Of a stretch of DNA of 64,000 nt, positions 8,137 to 17,253 are shown piece by piece. The notes beneath the pieces are model-generated. The model was given only the letters and a program-made list of their open reading frames with translations. It was not told where the DNA came from and searched no databases. Made by a program: the position numbers and the translations under genes. The stretch comes from Euzebya sp051004735. GTDB lineage: Bacteria; Actinomycetota; Nitriliruptoria; Euzebyales; Euzebyaceae. Every line of letters starts with the position of its first letter. Positions within the stretch are counted from its first letter, which is position 1. The DNA lies in the NCBI GenBank assembly GCA_051004735.1, contig JBPCKA010000098.1, positions 28,375 through 92,374 of the forward strand, in the 5' to 3' direction.

Positions 8137-9366
8137 CTCCCGAGCCGCGTGAGCCCGCCGCCATTCCTCGTCGTCCTCCAACAACGAACCGCGGGTGACC
8201 ATGCCCTCGCCAAAGCGGTCACGTGCCGAGTCGGCTGCCCGTTCAAGTTGCTGCCAGCGGTCATCGGCGGTCAGGCTCAGCTGCCTGGCGGCGTTCCCAG
8301 GCGTCAGATTGCTGACGCCGACACCGATCAGTCTGATCCTGACACGCTGCAACCGCAGATCATCTAGCAACCCGCTGACCCGACGAAACAGCTGTGTTGC
8401 ATCGTCAATGGGATAGGGCAGCGTCTTGCTGCGGGTGACGGTCTGGAAGTTGGCGTAGCGCAGTTTGAGGGTCACGGTCCTGCCGGCACTGTCATGCTTT
8501 CGCAGCCGTCGGGCAACTCGCTCGGCCAGTCGTAGCAGTTCGCGCTTCAGTACCTCGGGATCATCGATATCGGCGTCGAAGGTCTGTTCGGCGCTCATGC
8601 CCTTGGTTGGCTGATGAACCACCACGCCCCGCCGGTCCTCACCGTGGGCCAGTGCCGCCAGATGGGGTGCCGCCGCCTCGCCCACCAACCGACGCAGGGT
8701 GTCAAAGGGGACTGCCTGGACGTCACCAACGGTCCGGATCCCGAAGCGGTCCAGCCGTTCGGCGGTCTTTGCCCCCACACCCCACAGGTCACGAACCGAC
8801 AGTGGGGCCAGATAGCCAGCGACCTCGTGGACCCGCAGGTGCAGCAAGCCGTCGGGCTTAGCCTTGCCGGAACAGAGCTTGGCCAGGAACTTGTTGGGCG
8901 CCACCCCGACGCTGGCCGGAAGCTGCAGTTCACGTTGGATCCTGGCCCGGATGGCGGCACCGATGACTTCCGGTGCCCCGAACAGGCGAACGCTGCCGCG
9001 GACGTCCAGGAACGCCTCGTCCAGGGACAGCGGTTCGACCAGTGGGGTCACCGACTCAAAGATCCGACGGATCTCAACAGAGATCTGTGAGTACAACTCG
9101 AAGTTCGGGCCGACCACCACGGCGGCCGGGCACAGTCGCAGTGCCCGGGCCATCGGCATGGCCGAATGGATTCCGAACGCACGAGCCTCATAGGAGGCGC
9201 TGGCCACGACTCCCCGCCCACCGGTTCCGCCAACCAGCACCGGTCGACCGCGCAGTTCAGGACGCTCGCGGACCTCGACAGACGCATAGAAGGCGTCCAT
9301 GTCGACATGCAGGATCGGTTCAGCCGGCTCGTCGGGCCGTCTGATCTCACCCTCATCGTTGTCCAT
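8098..9366 (-). CDS. dinB: DNA polymerase IV (Y-family translesion polymerase)
   Basis: 422 aa from ATG 9366, which follows GGAG; the frame is open to 9660 but that part looks non-coding. Copies damaged templates. The palm motif H-V-D-M-D-A-F-Y-A-S-V-E is near residue 20 and the catalytic pair lies in S-L-D-E-A-F-L-D. Helix-hairpin-helix (about 180-210) and little-finger regions are full length, so this is an active DinB rather than the inactive ImuB. The tail is encoded by a tandem repeat. No LexA box is seen upstream, unlike dnaE2 nearby. Confidence 0.93.
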   Translation of the reverse strand: MDNDEGEIRRPDEPAEPILHVDMDAFYASVEVRERPELRGRPVLVGGTGGRGVVASASYEARAFGIHSAMPMARALRLCPAAVVVGPNFELYSQISVEIRRIFESVTPLVEPLSLDEAFLDVRGSVRLFGAPEVIGAAIRARIQRELQLPASVGVAPNKFLAKLCSGKAKPDGLLHLRVHEVAGYLAPLSVRDLWGVGAKTAERLDRFGIRTVGDVQAVPFDTLRRLVGEAAAPHLAALAHGEDRRGVVVHQPTKGMSAEQTFDADIDDPEVLKRELLRLAERVARRLRKHDSAGRTVTLKLRYANFQTVTRSKTLPYPIDDATQLFRRVSGLLDDLRLQRVRIRLIGVGVSNLTPGNAARQLSLTADDRWQQLERAADSARDRFGEGMVTRGSLLEDDEEWRRAHAAREGPESDGTESERA

Positions 9367-9581
9367 GTGTGCTCCATCTTCGGACGTCGGCCTGCAACTT
9401 GCGCTACAGGAGGGACCAGAACCCGCCGAAATCACTTTGTGTGATGCACCTAGACTCTCTGTTGAGGTATCGATGATGAGCCACGGCACCTCCCGACGCT
9501 CGACGGCTGGCGCGGACCGCGGGACTGAAAGACCTGCGCCTGCCACAACTCGAGGAGGTCGACCGAACGTCGGGCACAACT

Positions 9582-10610
9582 GTGGGGTCTGTCGCTGAAC
9601 GGGAGGTGACCCTCCGCCGACTGACGGCCCTGCTGGTCGAGGAACGGGTGCTGACGGCATCGCTGGTCAACCGTGTCGATGAGCTGAACCTGCTGTTGCA
9701 GGCCACCCAAGCCATGAACTCGGCACTGGATCTGCGTGCGGTCCTGTCCCAGATCGCAGATTCGGCCTACAACCTCCTGTCGGCCGGAGCCAACGACCAG
9801 GAGTCGGCCCACTGGTTCAAACGCAATGTCGGCCAGACCCTGGTGGCGCCCATGGAGGTTCGCGGCACCCTGGTGGGTGTGATCAGCGTCACCAGCGGCG
9901 ACAGCCGTGAGCCCTTCACGGAGTTCGACCTTCGGGGGGTCAGTGTCTTCGCCGAAGCTGCAGCCGCATCGATCAGCAACGCGCGGGCCTACGAACAGCA
10001 GTTGGGCAAGTTCGCGACGCTGCTGGCCCCCGAGCAGGTGACGCGGTTCGCCGAGATCGCGCGTGGTCAGGGCTGGCGGCTGGACCGGCTGATTGAGAAT
10101 CTGCTGGAGAGCTCCCGCTCGATGCAGGGAGCGTTGAGTATCTCGACGGCCGCGACCGACGTCGGCAAGACCATCCGGGGTGCGGCGGTGGGACTGCAGC
10201 GGGCCCTGTCCAGCCATCACATCCCTGTCGAGACGCCCGAACAAGTGCTGCGGTGGATCGATGTCGACGCCGTCCTGCGAATCCTGGACAACCTGCTGTC
10301 CAACGCCGCGAAGTACAGCCCGGAGGGCACGGACATCCTGGTCAAACTGAGCCAGACCCCCGCCGCCATCCGGTTGTCGGTGATCGACCACGGGCCGGGT
10401 GTTGACCACGACGACCTGAACGGACTGTTCGACAAGTTCACTCGGGGTCCTGATCCCGTCGAACGTGGAGGGCTGGGGTTGGGGTTGTATGTCGTCAAGG
10501 CACTGGCCGAAGCCCACGGCGGACGGGTCGAGGTCGACCAGACTCCCGGTGGAGGAGCGACTTTCCATGTGTGGCTGGCTGCCAAGCAGGTAGATGCCCT
10601 GGCGAACTGA
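9582..10610 (+). CDS. GAF/HATPase histidine-kinase-like protein lacking the H-box (possibly decaying)
   Basis: 342 aa from GTG 9582. A shortened GAF-like sensor spans about 40-145 and a complete HATPase about 215-340 (N-box D-N-L-L-S-N-A-A-K, D-H-G-P-G-V, F-box L-F-D-K-F, G-L-G-L-G-L). The first dimerisation helix with the phospho-acceptor His is missing: after N-A-R-A-Y-E-Q-Q-L-G-K-F the sequence passes straight to the second helix (R-L-D-R-L-I-E-N-L-L-E). The middle of the GAF is also short. A likelier start with a ribosome-binding site, ATG 9473, is in another frame that stops at 9598, while kinase-like sequence in the 9582 frame extends back to about 9507, so an upstream frameshift is possible. 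No cognate response regulator is adjacent. Confidence 0.75.
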   Translation: MGSVAEREVTLRRLTALLVEERVLTASLVNRVDELNLLLQATQAMNSALDLRAVLSQIADSAYNLLSAGANDQESAHWFKRNVGQTLVAPMEVRGTLVGVISVTSGDSREPFTEFDLRGVSVFAEAAAASISNARAYEQQLGKFATLLAPEQVTRFAEIARGQGWRLDRLIENLLESSRSMQGALSISTAATDVGKTIRGAAVGLQRALSSHHIPVETPEQVLRWIDVDAVLRILDNLLSNAAKYSPEGTDILVKLSQTPAAIRLSVIDHGPGVDHDDLNGLFDKFTRGPDPVERGGLGLGLYVVKALAEAHGGRVEVDQTPGGGATFHVWLAAKQVDALAN

Positions 10611-10614
10611 AGCG

Positions 10615-13600
10615 TCATCGTCCTGCGGATCCCGGGGAGGAATGCCACAGACCGGACCGTCCTGGCGTACCCCGGATCCCCTCGGACGGTGCGCCGTCGT
10701 GGTCACGCAGCGGCTGTCCTCCGCTGGAGGGTGGCCTGATCGCGTGATCGGTGGGTCGGCCCCTCTCGGCCAGTGCCTGATCCAGCCATCCCTGTTGCCA
10801 GGCGGTCATCAGCCGTCGCAGATCCCACGCACGGGATGCGGTCAGTGACACCCCCCGTCGACCGCTGCGGTGGACCCGCCCTTCAACGACCAGCAGCCAG
10901 GTGTGGAACACCGTCCAGGCACAGCGGTCGTGGACGGATTCGAAGAACGTCGCATCACCGATTCCGGTCGAGTCGTCCAGGGATAGAAAGATCACCCGTT
11001 GGCCGGACTTCACCGGGGGTGTCTGGGTGGCGACCTTGACACCTGCGATCAGGATCTGCTGGTTCTCATGACAGTCCAACAGGTCCACTGCCCTGGTCAC
11101 GCCCAGGGTGTCCAACAGGGTGTCGTAGAAAGACACGACATGGCGGCTGGCATCCAGCCCCACGACCTCGAGCTCCGCCTTGACCCGGTCGCTGGGGCGG
11201 TACTCCGGCAGCCCGGCTGATCCCTCGGGCTCAAGCAGGCCCAGTTGCTGAGGTTGATCGGGTCGGCTCACCTTGTGTCTGGTCAACCCACTCCACCGCT
11301 CGCTGATCTCAAGCAGCAGATCCCGTCGGGTCTTGTCAGGTCCGTCTGGACCCGCCGGTGTCCCCACGCCGCCGATGAGGTCCAGCGCCCCGGCATGGGT
11401 CAGTGATTCCGCCACCGGTTGTGACAGCCTGGCCCGCAGCCGCAGGTCGGCCACCGAGACGAAGGGTCGCCCGATCAGTACCGACTGGATCATCTCCTGA
11501 TCGATGCGTTCGACATCCTGCAGGCCCAGACGGATCGCGTAGCGCCATCCTGGATCAGCGGCACCCTTGTCAAACCCCGCGGGGGGTAGGAGTCGACCGT
11601 CCTGTCCCACCCGCCATCCGCGCGGGTTCCACGATCCATCGTCCACCCCGAGCAGGTGGTAGGCCTCGTCCTGCCGGATGATCTCCACGGTGTAGTCGCT
11701 GGCCGAGGCGTTGATGTCCAAGGGCAGGACCGCCACACCAAACTGCCTGGCGTCATCAAGGATCAGGCGTCGCGGATACATGCCAGGGTCATGGGTCAAC
11801 ACCCCCGCCATGAACTCGGGCAGAAAGTGGGACTTCAGCCAGGCCGAGCGATAGGTCGGCACACTGAACGCTGCGGCATGAGCCTTGCAGAACCCGAAGG
11901 AGGCGAACTGCGACAGGGCAGTCCATAGCCACTCAGCCACAGCGGGGGGCACCCCTCGCTGCGCCGCGCCGTCCAGGATCCACCGCTGTATCACCGGCAG
12001 CTGGGTGGGATCACCCAACCGTCGACGGACCAGGTCCGCCTCGGCCAGATCACACCCGGTGACTGCGGCCACGCAGCGCATCACCTGCTCGTGGTAGACG
12101 ATGACCCCATAGGTTTCCCCCAGTGCCTCTTGCAGGATCGGGTGGGGTACCCCCGTGCCCTCCTTCCCGTGGCGGCGACGCAGGAACGGCTTGATCATGT
12201 CGCCCTTGACCGGCCCGGGCCGAAACAGCGAGATGTCCACGACCAGGTCGCTGTGGTGCTCGGGCTGGAACTTGCCGATCAGTTCACGCTGTCCGGGCGA
12301 CTCGATCTGGAACATCCCCAACGTCCGGGTCGAACGGATCAGTTCGAAGGTGTCGGCATCGGCCCAGCAGACATTGTCAAAGACCACATCGGTGCCACGG
12401 GTGCGGCGAACCTGTTCGGTGCAGTGGGCCATGCTGGACAGCATCCGCACCCCCAGGACGTCCAGTTTGCACAGGCCCAGTGCCTCGATGTCGTCCTTGT
12501 CATACTGCGCCATCGCAAAGCCGGCCTCCTCAGGTCCCGGTCCGCGGGGAGCAGAGCGCTCCATCGGCACGATGTCGCGCAGGGTCGAGTCGGCCAGCAG
12601 GATCCCGCAGGGATGCAGGGCGATGTGTCGAGGGAACCCGTCCATCCGTTCAACGACATCAAACAGCAGGCGGTGGATATTTCGTGGCCCGCCGCGACGC
12701 TGACCGCCGTCCAGGTTCAGCCCCTGCAGTTCGGGCAGATGTGCCATTGCCGGGCGGACATCGCCCGCGCGGACGTGGGGGAAGGACTTGGCGATGTAGT
12801 CAATCTCGCCGGCGGGCATCCCCATGGCCTTGCCGACCTCACGGATGGCCATCCGAGCCTTGAACGTCTCGATCATCGCCACGCAGGCGACCCGTTCCTC
12901 ACCGTAGGTTTCGAGCAGGTCGCGGTAGATGTCCACCCGACGAGCCGATTCCACATCGATGTCAATGTCAGGTAGTTCGTCCCGGTAGGGATTCATGAAC
13001 CGCTCAAATGCCAGGTCGTGGGCGATGGGATCGACATCGGAGATCCGCAGGGCATAGGTAATCAGTGACCCGGCGGCAGAGCCCCGGCAGGCTGCCATGA
13101 TCCCCTTGTCACGGATCCGGACCATGATCTGGGCAACCGTCAGGAAGTAGGGCGCCAGACCCAACCGGCGAACCATCGCAATCTCTCGGTCCAGCAAATC
13201 GGTGTGGACGGAGGTGACCTCCGCGAACCGCTCGTGCAATCCATGCTGACAGCGACGGCGCAACTCGGCCAGTGCCCATCCCGGGTCTGACTGCTCCTGT
13301 TCGATGCCGTGCGGCGAGACGAAATCCGGTACCCGCAGGCGACCCAGACCGATGTCGACCTGACACTGTTCGGCCACCCACATGGTGGCCGTCATCGCAT
13401 CGAGACGTTCACGAAACACCTGGGCCATCTCTGCGGGTGACTTGAAATAGCCCTCGGCATTGCGGCGGGAGGAATGGTGCTGGGCCAACGGCACCTGCTG
13501 ACGTACCGCATCCATCACATCGGCGATCCGGGCATCCTCACGGGCCAGATACCGGGCTGCCTGATGGGCAACGGCACGCAGGCCCAGATCATCGGCCAGC

Positions 13601-14256
13601 GCGAAGGTCCGCCGGGCCTGTTCATCGTCTCCCGGTGCCCGGTGGTGGGTGACCCCGATCAGCAGTCGCTGGGGACCGATCAGGTGAAGCCACCGCCTGG
13701 TCTCGTGGCGGGCGGCGTCGAGTTGGCCGGTACTCAGCAGTCTGCCCACCGGTGACTGGCGCCCCAGCAGCACGAACACGCCCGGGTCCGCTCCGCCCAG
13801 GCGGTGCACGACATGGTCCCAGCCCAGGTGTGGGTCTGACCGTGGGGACTCCAACTGATGGTCGGTGATGGTGCGATTGAGGGTGGCGAACCCACGATCG
13901 TCGGCGGCGATCAGGGTCACCTGGGCCGCATCATCGCCCAGCCATGCCTGCCCACTGCCGGGTCCCTTGTGCGAGCCGACCCCGGCGGTTCTCGTGACCT
14001 GCCATCCCGGTCTGATCGCGCCACGACGATCCCCGGTGACAGGTTCGGGGCGCAACGACAAGGTGGTGCCGTAGATGGGTCTGACACCGGCGTCGCGGCA
14101 GGCCTGGGCGAAGCGGACCCCGCCGTACAGCCCTGCACGGTCTGCGATTCCGACTGCCTTCATCCCCATCCGTGCGGCCGCCTGCGCCAACTCCCGTGGC
14201 CGGATTACCCCGTCCCGCAGGGAGTAGCAGGTTCTGGTGGCCAGATGGGTAAGCAT
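10615..14256 (-). CDS. dnaE2: Error-prone DNA polymerase III alpha subunit DnaE2
   Basis: 1213 aa from ATG 14256, with GAGGA 9 nt upstream. Catalytic subunit of the SOS mutasome, used for translesion synthesis. An N-terminal PHP domain (H-L-A-T-R-T-C-Y-S-L near 3) leads to the polymerase core with catalytic acids in P-D-I-D-I-D-V-E (about 430), the helix-hairpin-helix region and a C-terminal OB fold (about 1060-1140). It is somewhat longer than the usual 1050-1100 residues. A perfect LexA box sits 25 bp upstream. The usual imuA/imuB partners are not adjacent; dinB and a kinase-like gene are. Confidence 0.95.
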   Translation of the reverse strand: MLTHLATRTCYSLRDGVIRPRELAQAAARMGMKAVGIADRAGLYGGVRFAQACRDAGVRPIYGTTLSLRPEPVTGDRRGAIRPGWQVTRTAGVGSHKGPGSGQAWLGDDAAQVTLIAADDRGFATLNRTITDHQLESPRSDPHLGWDHVVHRLGGADPGVFVLLGRQSPVGRLLSTGQLDAARHETRRWLHLIGPQRLLIGVTHHRAPGDDEQARRTFALADDLGLRAVAHQAARYLAREDARIADVMDAVRQQVPLAQHHSSRRNAEGYFKSPAEMAQVFRERLDAMTATMWVAEQCQVDIGLGRLRVPDFVSPHGIEQEQSDPGWALAELRRRCQHGLHERFAEVTSVHTDLLDREIAMVRRLGLAPYFLTVAQIMVRIRDKGIMAACRGSAAGSLITYALRISDVDPIAHDLAFERFMNPYRDELPDIDIDVESARRVDIYRDLLETYGEERVACVAMIETFKARMAIREVGKAMGMPAGEIDYIAKSFPHVRAGDVRPAMAHLPELQGLNLDGGQRRGGPRNIHRLLFDVVERMDGFPRHIALHPCGILLADSTLRDIVPMERSAPRGPGPEEAGFAMAQYDKDDIEALGLCKLDVLGVRMLSSMAHCTEQVRRTRGTDVVFDNVCWADADTFELIRSTRTLGMFQIESPGQRELIGKFQPEHHSDLVVDISLFRPGPVKGDMIKPFLRRRHGKEGTGVPHPILQEALGETYGVIVYHEQVMRCVAAVTGCDLAEADLVRRRLGDPTQLPVIQRWILDGAAQRGVPPAVAEWLWTALSQFASFGFCKAHAAAFSVPTYRSAWLKSHFLPEFMAGVLTHDPGMYPRRLILDDARQFGVAVLPLDINASASDYTVEIIRQDEAYHLLGVDDGSWNPRGWRVGQDGRLLPPAGFDKGAADPGWRYAIRLGLQDVERIDQEMIQSVLIGRPFVSVADLRLRARLSQPVAESLTHAGALDLIGGVGTPAGPDGPDKTRRDLLLEISERWSGLTRHKVSRPDQPQQLGLLEPEGSAGLPEYRPSDRVKAELEVVGLDASRHVVSFYDTLLDTLGVTRAVDLLDCHENQQILIAGVKVATQTPPVKSGQRVIFLSLDDSTGIGDATFFESVHDRCAWTVFHTWLLVVEGRVHRSGRRGVSLTASRAWDLRRLMTAWQQGWLDQALAERGRPTDHAIRPPSSGGQPLRDHDGAPSEGIRGTPGRSGLWHSSPGSAGR

Positions 14257-14280
14257 TAGGGGAATCCTCAACAGTGAGAT

Positions 14281-14294
14281 CGAACAAATGTTCG
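14281..14294. promoter_or_regulatory. LexA (SOS) box upstream of dnaE2
   Basis: CGAACAAATGTTCG fits the Gram-positive/actinobacterial LexA consensus CGAACN4GTTCG exactly and extends to TCGAAC-N4-GTTCGA. It ends 25 bp upstream of the dnaE2 ATG, so repression by LexA and induction by DNA damage are strongly expected. Confidence 0.9.
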
Positions 14295-14404
14295 AGCAAC
14301 CCTACGTGTGAGGTACGACAACCGCCAACGTCAACTGCAATGAGGGAGTCATCCGTGGTGAGGATGGGGATGACACTAGAACCGCGAAACGAGAGGCAGA
14401 CGTG

Positions 14405-14908
14405 ATGACATCATTTGCACGACGACTGGTGGCCGGTGCGCTGGCCGGGGCGGTCGGCACCGTGGCCATGGACCTGGTCTGGTACAACCGCTACTCCAAG
14501 GATGGCGGAACCGACAGCTTCACCGAGTGGGAGTTCGCCACCTCCACGGAGTCATTCGATGATGCCGGTGCCCCGGGACAGCTGGGCAAGCGACTGGCTG
14601 ACGCCGCCGGTGTGGAGTTGCCCGACTCTGCCGCAGGCACCACCACCAACGTGATGCACTGGCTGACCGGAGTCGGCTATGGCTTGGGGCACGCGCTGAC
14701 CCAGCATCACCGTGGGGCGATCACCGGTGGGCTGATGACCGGGGCAGGGGCGTTCACCAACAGCTACCTATCCTTGGGACTGGCCGGGATCTATGACCCC
14801 ATCTGGACCTACAGCCCCGAGACGCTGGCGAAGGATATCAGCGCCCACCAGGTGTTCGGCCTGGCCACAGGGCTTGCCTATCGCCTGTTAGGGGGCAGCC
14901 GCGACTGA
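14405..14908 (+). CDS. Conserved hypothetical membrane protein
   Basis: 167 aa. ATG 14405 is 8 nt after GAGAGG; GTG 14402 is an alternative. An N-terminal hydrophobic segment rich in Gly/Ala (about 6-25) and glycine-rich weakly hydrophobic stretches near 85-120 suggest a small integral membrane protein. Blocks T-V-A-M-D-L-V-W-Y and W-E-F-A-T-S recall uncharacterised actinobacterial membrane proteins. It diverges from dnaE2, so the LexA box may also affect it. No function assigned. Confidence 0.7.
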   Translation: MTSFARRLVAGALAGAVGTVAMDLVWYNRYSKDGGTDSFTEWEFATSTESFDDAGAPGQLGKRLADAAGVELPDSAAGTTTNVMHWLTGVGYGLGHALTQHHRGAITGGLMTGAGAFTNSYLSLGLAGIYDPIWTYSPETLAKDISAHQVFGLATGLAYRLLGGSRD

Positions 14909-14939
14909 CCCCCCGAAGGGACTGCAGCCAATTGACGAC

Positions 14940-15446
14940 GTGTTGGGACCGGGTCTGCGGTTGCTGATTGTGGGGATCAATCCCGGCGGTCTGTCTGCAC
15001 AGACCAACCGGCACTACGCTGGCCCGGGCAACCGCTTCTGGCCAGCCCTGAGCGCCAGTGGGCTGATCCCTCATCCCATGGGGCCACAGGATCAGCGGTC
15101 GCTTCCGCGATACGGGATCGGGCTGACCAATCTGGTGGCCCGGCCCTCGGTCACGGCCGCGGAGTTGCGAGCCGTCGAATTGCGGGCCGGACTTCGCCAA
15201 TTGGAGGCGAAGGTGGCCGATCTGGACCCGGCCATCATCGTCGTGCTGGGGGTGACGGCCTACCGGATTGCCGCGAAGGCCCCTAAGGCCGTCCGCGGCG
15301 CACAGGCAGACCGTCCGGGGTGGTGGCTAGACGACAATCCCAGCGGACTGAACGCCCACGCAACGATTCCGAAACTGGCCATGGCTCTGGCCAGCGCCGG
15401 CCGTCGCGAGGGACTGCCGGCGACGCCTGATCAATCGCCCTCGTAG
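14940..15446 (+). CDS. mug: G/U mismatch-specific uracil-DNA glycosylase, Mug/TDG family
   Basis: 168 aa. Removes uracil or thymine mispaired with guanine. Motif 1 G-I-N-P-G and motif 2 N-P-S-G-L-N-A-H are both present, with N-R-F-W-P-A-L typical of the family. GTG 14940 is the only standard start, but family-like sequence (P-I-D-D-V-L-G-P-G-L) begins upstream in frame and the frame is open from 14892, so translation may begin at a rarer codon such as CTG 14922. It follows the membrane protein gene by 31 bp. Confidence 0.88.
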   Translation: MLGPGLRLLIVGINPGGLSAQTNRHYAGPGNRFWPALSASGLIPHPMGPQDQRSLPRYGIGLTNLVARPSVTAAELRAVELRAGLRQLEAKVADLDPAIIVVLGVTAYRIAAKAPKAVRGAQADRPGWWLDDNPSGLNAHATIPKLAMALASAGRREGLPATPDQSPS

Positions 15447-15773
15447 CCGTCGTCGCCAGTTGGACTCGTCATATGAGCCGTAGTCGTATGACCCGTCGGC
15501 AATGGGATGCCGGCGGCATCGCCCTGGGCAATCTCATCCACCGCCAGGACGACATCGCTGACGATGTCCAAGGACTCACAGAACACGGTCGTCCAGGTTC
15601 AGCAACGGCTCGTCGGTCTGCTCCGCCGAGCGGTCAACCATCGCCACCACATTGACGCCGTTCCCCGAGCCGACCGAGGCCATTTCGGCGATATCGGCCA
15701 GCATGAACGATTCCAGGTTGGTATCGGCCAGTGAGTACATCAAGGACGTCCACGACCCAAGAAATACCGCCAT
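15431..15773 (-). pseudogene. Frameshifted fragment of a clostripain-like (C11) cysteine peptidase
   Basis: From ATG 15773 the frame reads W-T-S-L-M-Y-S-L-A-D-T-N-L-E-S-F, then I-A-E-M-A-S-V-G-S and V-N-V-V-A-M-V-D-R, the N-terminal pattern of clostripain-family peptidases. It stops at 15576. In the neighbouring frame the sequence continues (W-T-T-V-F-C-E-S-L-D-I-V-S-D-V-V) to a stop at 15431, inside the 3' end of mug. No signal peptide is left and most of the catalytic domain is gone. The insertion sequence lies about 100 bp upstream, so this is a dead remnant. Confidence 0.7.
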
Positions 15774-15873
15774 GACACATCGTTGTGAAGGAACCATTCG
15801 GCATACCCGCGGAGTTACCGTTGGACCGCGACCAGTCAAGGGTTGAACCATGACCGAACCACGAACCTCAATC

Positions 15874-15900
15874 GGGCCTAAGGGCTTGGTGGTAAATAAC
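15874..15900 (+). repeat. Left inverted repeat of the ISAzo13-type element
   Basis: Begins GGGCCTAAGGGC and ends GGTAAATAAC. It pairs with 17163-17189 on the opposite strand with several mismatches, chiefly near the outer tip. Confidence 0.6.
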
Positions 15901-15933
15901 CTGAACATATGAGTACCGGTCGTACGATGTGGC

Positions 15934-17166
15934 ATGCCCACAGATGCGGAGGTGATTGCGGAGAAGTACGGCGCGATCTCGCCGTTCCTGGATGAGCGGC
16001 AGCGACGGTTGTGGTTGGCGGTTGAGGCTGGCGCGTTGGGACACGGGGGTGTGTCGCTGGTGGCTCGGGCGGCCGGTGTGTCGCGCACGACGGTGACTCG
16101 GGCGGTTGGGGAGCTGGCGATGCCGCCACAGGAGGGTGAGGGGTTGCCTACGGGGCGGGTCCGTCGGCCTGGGGCTGGCCGCAAGGCTGCAGAGGTGGCT
16201 GACCCGGGAGTGGTGGAGGCGTTGGAGAAGCTGGTTGCGCCCGCGACCCGTGGCGACCCGATGTCGCCGTTGCGGTGGACGTCGAAATCGACCCGGACGT
16301 TGGCTCGGGAGCTGACTGCGGCGCGGTCGCGTGGGATCAGCGCCTGGACGGTCGCCAAGCTGTTGCGGAAGGCGGGCTACCGGCTGCAGGCCAACGCAAA
16401 GACCAGGGAGGGCCGTCAGCATCCTGATCGTGACGCCCAGTTCGTCTATCTGGCCGATCGGGTTTCTGGGTTCCTGGCTGCGGGGGATCCGGTGATCAGC
16501 GTGGACACAAAGAAGAAGGAACTGGTCGGCAACTTCGCCAACAAGGGCCGCGAGTGGCAGCCCTCAGGAGAGCCTGAGGATGTGTCGGTCCACGACTTCA
16601 AAGATCCTGAGCTGGGCCGCGCGAACCCCTACGGGGTGTATGACGTGGGCGCTGACGCCGGCTGGGTCAGCGTGGGGACTGACCATGACACCGCGGCGTT
16701 TGCGGTCGAATCGATCCGTCGCTGGTGGGCCCGGATGGGACAGCCCACCTACCCCGACGCCACCCGACTGCTGATCACCGCTGACGGTGGCGGGTCAAAC
16801 GGTTCCCGCTGCCGGCTGTGGAAGGTCGAGCTGGCCCGACTGGCCGCTGACACAGGCCTTGAGGTCACCGTGTGCCATCTGCCGCCCGCAACCTCGAAGT
16901 GGAACAAGATCGAACATCGCATGTTCAGCCACATCTCGATGAACTGGCGAGGTCGACCGCTGACCTCCCACGAGGTCATCATCGAAACGATCAAGGCCAC
17001 GACCACAACCAGCGGACTGACAATCGACGCCGACCTTGATGACGGCGTCTACCCCAAGGGCATCAAGATCAGCGACGCCGAAATGCGGGCGCTACCACTC
17101 ACCCTCCACGACTTCCACGGCGAGTGGAACTACACCCTCTCCTCACACCAAACTACGACCATGTAA
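15934..17166 (+). CDS. ISAzo13-family DDE transposase
   Basis: 410 aa, intact. The N-terminal helix-turn-helix region (S-L-V-A-R-A-A-G-V-S-R-T-T-V, about 47-60) binds the ends. The DDE core shows Asp in V-I-S-V-D-T-K-K-K-E, Asp in L-L-I-T-A-D-G-G-G-S-N, and Glu in W-N-K-I-E-H-R-M-F, all typical of the ISAzo13 (Rhodopirellula-type) family. No frameshift is seen, so the element may still be active. Codon use is similar to its neighbours. Confidence 0.92.
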   Translation: MPTDAEVIAEKYGAISPFLDERQRRLWLAVEAGALGHGGVSLVARAAGVSRTTVTRAVGELAMPPQEGEGLPTGRVRRPGAGRKAAEVADPGVVEALEKLVAPATRGDPMSPLRWTSKSTRTLARELTAARSRGISAWTVAKLLRKAGYRLQANAKTREGRQHPDRDAQFVYLADRVSGFLAAGDPVISVDTKKKELVGNFANKGREWQPSGEPEDVSVHDFKDPELGRANPYGVYDVGADAGWVSVGTDHDTAAFAVESIRRWWARMGQPTYPDATRLLITADGGGSNGSRCRLWKVELARLAADTGLEVTVCHLPPATSKWNKIEHRMFSHISMNWRGRPLTSHEVIIETIKATTTTSGLTIDADLDDGVYPKGIKISDAEMRALPLTLHDFHGEWNYTLSSHQTTTM

Positions 17167-17189
17167 TTTACCTGCGGGCCCTAAGAACC
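17163..17189 (-). repeat. Right inverted repeat of the ISAzo13-type element
   Basis: Top strand begins GTAATTTACC and ends CCCTAAGAACC. It includes the last bases of the transposase gene and mirrors 15874-15900 imperfectly. Confidence 0.6.
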
Positions 17190-17253
17190 GCCCGACACCC
17201 AGGCGAGGCCAGCGACAGGCACAGCTGGCTGCTCAGGCCGCCAGCGACGCCGA

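Larger units (their letters stand above)
15874..17189 (+). mobile_element. ISAzo13-family insertion sequence
   Basis: A complete transposase gene is bracketed by imperfect inverted repeats at 15874-15900 and 17163-17189, sharing AGGGC then two bases, G, two bases, GGTAAAT, one base and AC on the inward side. The outer ends match less well, so the exact tips and any target duplication are uncertain. It has landed between a clostripain remnant and a short membrane-tail fragment, which marks this spot as an insertion scar. Confidence 0.8.

Noticed and set aside
8098..9366. Reading the Y-family polymerase as ImuB of a dnaE2 mutasome
   Set aside because: Both catalytic acid motifs are intact, while ImuB lacks them. 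It is DinB.
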